This document shows positions 59,538 to 64,000 of a stretch of DNA of 64,000 nt, in pieces (positions within the stretch are counted from its first letter, which is position 1; every line of letters starts with the position of its first letter). The stretch is taken from NCBI RefSeq assembly GCF_005937185.1, contig NZ_VCNI01000002.1, forward strand, positions 1,054,001 to 1,118,000, read 5' to 3'. Position numbers and translations under genes: made by a program. Below the pieces are notes generated by a model. The model searched no databases. It saw nothing but the letters and a program-made list of their open reading frames with translations, and was not told the DNA's origin. This stretch comes from Flagellimonas algicola (lineage in GTDB: Bacteria; Bacteroidota; Bacteroidia; Flavobacteriales; Flavobacteriaceae).

Positions 59538-60481
59538 CAGGCTTCCAATTGTGATCTAGAAGGCAGCGAGGGGATGGCTCCGTAGTTAGTGGTAGTGATG
59601 GCTCCGGCTTTATTGGCCATGGCCACCATGGCAAGAAGCGAATCAAAGTCTTCGACGAGATGTTCAAAGCTGTCCATATCTGCAATTTGTTTCAGCAGAC
59701 AACCAATAAAAGCATCTCCGGCACCTGTAGTATCAACGGGCTTAACCTTGATGCTAGGGACAACTTGTTTGTTTTTGTCCATGCTTAATAAAGTCCCTTC
59801 CTTGCCCAGGGTCACTGCAATAATTTTTGTCCCAACGTGATGGAGAAAATCGCATGCCTGGTATAAGTCGTCCTTTCCAGATAGTAATTGGGCTTCCTCC
59901 AAACTGAATTTGCATAAATGGGACTTTTCAATTAGAGGCATACATTTTTTAATGAACCGTTGTTCGTTCTCCTTCCAAAGATCTCCCCTGAAATTTGGGT
60001 CAAAGCTGATAAACATTTCTTTGGTAAGTGCATCAAAAAGGTATTTGCCATACGCCTTTTCAAGCTCACCGCCAAGCAATGCGGTAGCGGCTCCCAAATG
60101 CATTATATTTCCGTGAAAATCCTTTCTTAGCGATGGATCATAGGTCAATTCCCGATCAGCGCCCCTGCTGAAAACAAAGTCACGCTCCCCATCTTCAGCA
60201 AGTGAGACAAAGGCAAGGGTGGTAAAAGTTTTTGAAATTTGAGCAAGGGATACATCGACCCCTTCTTTTTTTATGACATCCAGCAAGAATTTCCCGAAGG
60301 GATCGTCGCCAACCGCACCAATAAATACACCTTTACCTCCCAGTTTGGAAATGGCACAGGCCACATTGGCTGGAGCGCCACCTGCTTTTTTGGTAAAGAT
60401 GGTGGCTTGGGTAAGGTCACTGCCCTGCTTTTCAGCAACAAAATCAATTAGTAGCTCACCTACGCAGAATACTTTTTTCAT
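59537..60481 (-). CDS. PfkB-family carbohydrate kinase (fructokinase-like)
   Basis: A 314-residue ribokinase-fold sugar kinase. KKAGGAPANVACAISKLGG near residue 31 is the substrate-binding motif and VDTTGAGDAFIGCLL near 244 holds the catalytic Asp. The form resembles fructokinases. The open frame extends 7 codons upstream; ATG 60481 (MKKVFCVGELLIDF) is the usual start. Coupling to the amylosucrase-like gene by a 1-base overlap supports fructose as the substrate (inference). Confidence 0.9.
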   Translation of the reverse strand: MKKVFCVGELLIDFVAEKQGSDLTQATIFTKKAGGAPANVACAISKLGGKGVFIGAVGDDPFGKFLLDVIKKEGVDVSLAQISKTFTTLAFVSLAEDGERDFVFSRGADRELTYDPSLRKDFHGNIMHLGAATALLGGELEKAYGKYLFDALTKEMFISFDPNFRGDLWKENEQRFIKKCMPLIEKSHLCKFSLEEAQLLSGKDDLYQACDFLHHVGTKIIAVTLGKEGTLLSMDKNKQVVPSIKVKPVDTTGAGDAFIGCLLKQIADMDSFEHLVEDFDSLLAMVAMANKAGAITTTNYGAIPSLPSRSQLEA

Positions 60482-60525
60482 CCATCCATCTAAATAGAAC
60501 ACTCAATGTAAGGAGAAAAAAGCGG

Positions 60526-60972
60526 CTATTCCAAAATTTTGTGGGCTATGACCGTAAAATATGTTGTGGAAGTATCTTGGCAAAGGGATTCCCGTGCTTT
60601 GGCCTCAAGTGTTGAATTGGCTTGTAGTTGTCCAGGTTCAAAAAGAAATGCCACAGAAATTTGTTGATTTTCGGAAACCTTTTGTTGGAGGCTCCCTCCA
60701 GATTCCATGATTTCCAAAACCTCAATCTTATACAGATGATCCTTGGCAACTCCGCAAATTTCCTTGTTGTCTTGAACAGCTGAAAGCACTTTTATTTTAA
60801 AAACAATTTCATTTGGCCCCAACAGCTCTTGGTCAGTGTTTGCATCGTTGACATCTTGGCTTTGATCTGTGGATTGTTCCTGTATTTGAGAGTTTTCCGT
60901 CAACGAACCTTCTTGCGATTTCGAACAAGATTGTCCTAAGATAAAAACTAGTATGAAGATTAGGGGTTTCAT
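60526..60972 (-). CDS. Small lipoprotein of unknown function
   Basis: A 148-residue lipoprotein: signal peptide with the lipobox GQSC (Cys at 16), a Gln/Ser/Asp-rich linker (about 20-45), then a beta-rich domain (IVFKIKVLSAVQDN). Two Cys in the domain (EICGVA, SLCQDT) could form a disulfide. No family recognised. It lies 44 bases upstream of the kinase gene on the same strand and may be read with it. Confidence 0.75.
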   Translation of the reverse strand: MKPLIFILVFILGQSCSKSQEGSLTENSQIQEQSTDQSQDVNDANTDQELLGPNEIVFKIKVLSAVQDNKEICGVAKDHLYKIEVLEIMESGGSLQQKVSENQQISVAFLFEPGQLQANSTLEAKARESLCQDTSTTYFTVIAHKILE

Positions 60973-61022
60973 ATGGATTACGTTTTAATGATATACGGTG
61001 CAAGCCATTGGATTGGATGTTA

Positions 61023-61050
61023 AAAAGGCGCGATTACTATCACGCCTTTT
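61023..61050 (-). terminator. Terminator of the T9SS cargo gene
   Basis: On the minus strand AAAAGGCG.GAT pairs with ATC.CGCCTTTT (one U-G) across AGTA, followed by further T's. It lies 16 bases past the stop of the large gene. Confidence 0.85.
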
Positions 61051-61066
61051 CCAAACTCTTCAGATA

Positions 61067-64000
61067 TTATTTTTTTATGATTTTAAAATTTTCATTCGTG
61101 GTCAAACCAGAAATTTTTACAAAGTAAATCCCATCGGGACTATTGGAAGCATTCCAAATAAATGGTTGAGAACCATCAACGTTTTGCTGATCAAAGACTT
61201 TTTGACCAAGAATGTTGAAAATTTGGGCACTAACCCTGCTGTCCCTATTATTTTTAACTGCAAAATAGAACTGGTTTGTAGACGGGTTGGGCCACACCGC
61301 AGTGATGACTTCGGTATCTAAGGTCGCCAGGTTTTGCTGAACTTGGTCAGCTTGGCCAGAGGGAGGAATCTGCATGGCAATATCCTCCGTAGATCCGCTG
61401 TCTACTGTTCCATATATTTGGAAAACTTGATCGGTAATCGCATCACCGAAAGCCGCTGACTGGGCTGTCCAATCTACTGCGCCTGTTCCAAAGAGATCCA
61501 CGGCATCCTTAAATACCGCTTCGTTGCCAATTAAGCCTGCCTGTGTCAACCAGAACCATTGCGTGGCATCTGGTGAGAAATTGAGATTGGCATAGACCGA
61601 TATCCAATACGTGCCTGCCTCCAAAACCAACGGTTCTGGTAGCTCAATGCTAATGTTGCTATCTGTTGGTTCTGAGGAGGGGACTACTGCACCGCTATCA
61701 TAAATAACGGCTCCAGGCTGTCCACCATTGTCGGCGTAAATTACCACATTGGCGCTTGTTAGTAAGGGGCTATTATTGGCACCTCCGAAGGCAACAACAC
61801 TGTTCACGGTCCACTGACTGTCCGCAGGAATGATGAAATCATCAGCAGATTGGGACAAGGCCCCGCCAAAATCAGGGAACAATTGGGAAGGTCTACTCCC
61901 TATTGCTGCTTCGTTTTGCTCGTAAATAGGCAGTTCTGTTAATGTAACCGTAAACCCTTCTGCCACTTGCTCTTTCCCAGATGTGGCAATTAATCCAATG
62001 GCAGCGCTTCCTTCCATATCAGGAGCAAAGGACAATTTGATGATATCTCCATCCATTTCGGCAGTAACGAGTTCAGGATTGGAATTGGTCATCTCAATGG
62101 AAATATCCCTTCCTCTTGAATGCACAAATAAGTCCTTCACAATCACTTCCTTATCCGGACTGCTTATGGGCAATACAAGATCTGGCAGCAAATAGGCTAC
62201 GCTAAGCTTGGATGTCGGAGATTTAGAGGCATAGAATTTTGCATTGTAAACCCCATTGCCGTGTGCGGCTACTGCAACAAATCCATCGGTTCTTGTTCTC
62301 ACTTGGGGTACAACAACATTTCCGACTATGCAAGGCTCCCGATACCAACGTGTCCTATCCCCATTAAGATAGTATGTTGCATAAAGGCCGGTACTGGTAC
62401 CCACATAATATATATTGTTGTTTCCCCCTATGGACAACCATCGCGCAGAAGGGCCATTGCCAGTCCCGTCGCTGTTTTGTTCTAAATTTCCGCTGATGCT
62501 TTCCCAAGTCTCACCAGCATTCCTACTCATGAATATACTTTTGATATTGTAATTGGAAAACACAGCAAATACTTTATCCGAATTGTTGGGGTCCACATAA
62601 ATTTGGTTGATGTTTCCAGCTGGTAGACCTTTACCGGTTGAAATATCCACAGGTGGTTGGTCATCAATGTTGGCATTTTCCATTTTGAAAATCATACCCG
62701 TTGAGGTTCCGTAGTACAATCTGTTGGCGACAGGGTATTTGGACACATCCAATCCGGTAATCAAGGAGCCATCAGGAGTGGCTGTTTGGTCCTGTCTAAC
62801 CCAGTTTACCGTGGTCGGGGCATTGGAGAACAATGGAATTTCATCCAAGTTATTATTTCTCCACATGCGGTCACCTGCTGGCATATACATGATGTTGTCG
62901 TTGTTCGAATCTAGAATAAAGGGAGCCACAAAATCAAATCCGCTAGCTCCGGAAGGCTGTACCCTTGTAAATGAGATAAACTCACCTGCTTCGTTAAAAT
63001 TAAATCGGAACACCACTCCAAACTGGGCGGAGACATATCGGGTCAGTCCTCCATCAGCTATGGCATTAAAGGAACCATCGCCTCCAAAATCCTCTTCCCA
63101 TGGATCTTTCCCGTTGGTAGAGCTAGTGAACCATGTACCATTATCCTGGAATCCGGCCACTACATCTTGGCTCTTCCCCTCTGGGTCTATGGCAATGGCG
63201 TAGGGTTGTGTGGTAATATAGCCGTTATTTAAGGATGTCCAACTTACAGGTTCGCTGGAAATGGTGATATCCTCGGTCACCTGAACACCGCCATCATTGG
63301 CAGAAATTGCCTTATTGGGATTGGATGGAAGAAATACCAAATTGTGCTGATCGGGATGATGATTGGGGTATAATCCAAAGGTGTCGCTAAAGATGGTGTA
63401 GCCCCCAATCCAGCTTTCAAATCCAGCTGGGGTAGTGAACCCAGAATTTGAACGATACAAATTGGTGCCGCCCAAAAAGACAATGTCAGGGTGGGTAGGA
63501 TGTACTTTCACAACCATATTATAGCCCCCTTGCAGGTTTAGATCACTGGCTATACCCCCAATTCCTATGGGTAAATTGGCCGTTAGATTTACCCACTGTT
63601 CCTCAGGTGTGGTGGCATCGGCTTGGTATCTCCATAAAAAGGCTTCTCCAGCATTGCTTAAATCATAAGAGAAGAAGTAAATTCTATTCTCATCAGACGG
63701 GTCATATGCCATAACAGTTCTTCCAAAGGAAGGAAATAATCCAGCAGGAGTAATGTTGGTCCAAGTCACCCCATCTTCGGAAGTAAAAAAGCCTGCATTT
63801 TCACCTCCAAAAATGTCCACAGTTCCGTAAAGTGTACCGCCTGGGGTTACAATGACTTCGGTTTGACTGTCGAATCCGCTTGGGAGTACTTCATCAAAAG
63901 ACCGCCCTCCATTCTTGGAGCGAAACAATCCATCAAAAGTTGCCGCATAGACATGACCGGTATGTGGATGCACGACCAAGCTATTGATCAAATCAAAGGA
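61067..64000 (-). CDS. Large T9SS-secreted protein with sortilin/BNR-type propeller (5' end outside the window)
   Basis: The frame is open to the right edge; 977 residues of the C-terminal part are visible. The first 600 residues hold many BNR/VPS10-like repeats (LFRSKNGGRSFDEV, FFTSEDGVTWTNI, MSRNAGETWESISG) that form a propeller. A beta-sandwich region follows (about 640-890), and the last about 80 residues are a type A T9SS sorting domain (WPNPSTNQFYFAVKN ... GQKVFDQQN ... GIYFVKI ... NFKIIKK). The product is exported through the type IX secretion system and probably anchored or released at the surface. Exact function unknown; a glycan- or peptide-binding role is a guess. Confidence 0.88.
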   Translation of the reverse strand, partial: SFDLINSLVVHPHTGHVYAATFDGLFRSKNGGRSFDEVLPSGFDSQTEVIVTPGGTLYGTVDIFGGENAGFFTSEDGVTWTNITPAGLFPSFGRTVMAYDPSDENRIYFFSYDLSNAGEAFLWRYQADATTPEEQWVNLTANLPIGIGGIASDLNLQGGYNMVVKVHPTHPDIVFLGGTNLYRSNSGFTTPAGFESWIGGYTIFSDTFGLYPNHHPDQHNLVFLPSNPNKAISANDGGVQVTEDITISSEPVSWTSLNNGYITTQPYAIAIDPEGKSQDVVAGFQDNGTWFTSSTNGKDPWEEDFGGDGSFNAIADGGLTRYVSAQFGVVFRFNFNEAGEFISFTRVQPSGASGFDFVAPFILDSNNDNIMYMPAGDRMWRNNNLDEIPLFSNAPTTVNWVRQDQTATPDGSLITGLDVSKYPVANRLYYGTSTGMIFKMENANIDDQPPVDISTGKGLPAGNINQIYVDPNNSDKVFAVFSNYNIKSIFMSRNAGETWESISGNLEQNSDGTGNGPSARWLSIGGNNNIYYVGTSTGLYATYYLNGDRTRWYREPCIVGNVVVPQVRTRTDGFVAVAAHGNGVYNAKFYASKSPTSKLSVAYLLPDLVLPISSPDKEVIVKDLFVHSRGRDISIEMTNSNPELVTAEMDGDIIKLSFAPDMEGSAAIGLIATSGKEQVAEGFTVTLTELPIYEQNEAAIGSRPSQLFPDFGGALSQSADDFIIPADSQWTVNSVVAFGGANNSPLLTSANVVIYADNGGQPGAVIYDSGAVVPSSEPTDSNISIELPEPLVLEAGTYWISVYANLNFSPDATQWFWLTQAGLIGNEAVFKDAVDLFGTGAVDWTAQSAAFGDAITDQVFQIYGTVDSGSTEDIAMQIPPSGQADQVQQNLATLDTEVITAVWPNPSTNQFYFAVKNNRDSRVSAQIFNILGQKVFDQQNVDGSQPFIWNASNSPDGIYFVKISGLTTNENFKIIKK

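Overview
The window is a gene-dense chromosomal segment of a member of the Flavobacteriaceae (Bacteroidota), probably marine and perhaps near the Muricauda/Allomuricauda group (the genus is a guess). The evidence is a type IX secretion sorting tail, an OmpA protein with thrombospondin-type-3 calcium repeats, a complete Bat (MoxR/VWA) operon, an IPExxxVDY-family protein, an AddA/AddB-like pair, and -7 promoter boxes of the Bacteroidota type TAnnTTTG. No rRNA, tRNA, phage, IS element or CRISPR array was seen. Most of it is housekeeping or ordinary accessory sequence.

Layout. 1-7.7 kb: start of pdxA, ribE, a DUF5009 acyltransferase with a Na+/solute symporter, a TauE/SafE permease, a PAS histidine kinase with a single-domain response regulator, and an SDR. 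7.7-17 kb: addB-like nuclease, ompA, kbl, addA-like helicase/nuclease, sodA. 17-21.6 kb: a repeat-rich island with two tandemly duplicated lipoprotein cassettes (BIG2 domains plus a predicted seven-bladed propeller), dispersed palindromic repeats, and an array of four near-identical short transcription units. 21.6-30.3 kb: purF-like gene, pfkB-type kinase, rnhA, purN, acpP-fabF-rnc, IPExxxVDY gene, pyk. 30.3-37.9 kb: a LOV-like PAS protein, an AraC regulator followed by a 52-residue protein, an AhpD-like protein and a cupredoxin, then tetR, dinB, a CYTH protein, a YhhN protein, a secreted M20 hydrolase and a GyrI-like protein. 37.9-45 kb: pheS, a ceramidase-like membrane protein, and a SulP / carbonic anhydrase / universal-stress / SulP cluster that looks built for bicarbonate handling. 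45-54.2 kb: moxR-DUF58-batD-like-batA-batB-batC-batD-batE. 54.3-64 kb: aldo/keto reductase, SDR, S23-type four-helix protein, AlbA_2 protein, amylosucrase-like GH13 with an overlapping sugar kinase, a lipoprotein, and the 3' part of a large T9SS cargo protein.

The most interesting item is the array at 20845-21560. Read on the minus strand, each of four units has a Bacteroidota-type promoter (TTG, 19 or 22 bases, TAnnTTTG-like box), 5-6 bases, a nearly invariant 40-base core, and then at once a terminator hairpin whose sequence differs in every unit. Each predicts an RNA of about 70 nt. Two of the hairpins carry mismatches that become G-U pairs only on the minus strand. This looks like a tandem multicopy small-RNA family; I cannot say from sequence alone whether it is already described.
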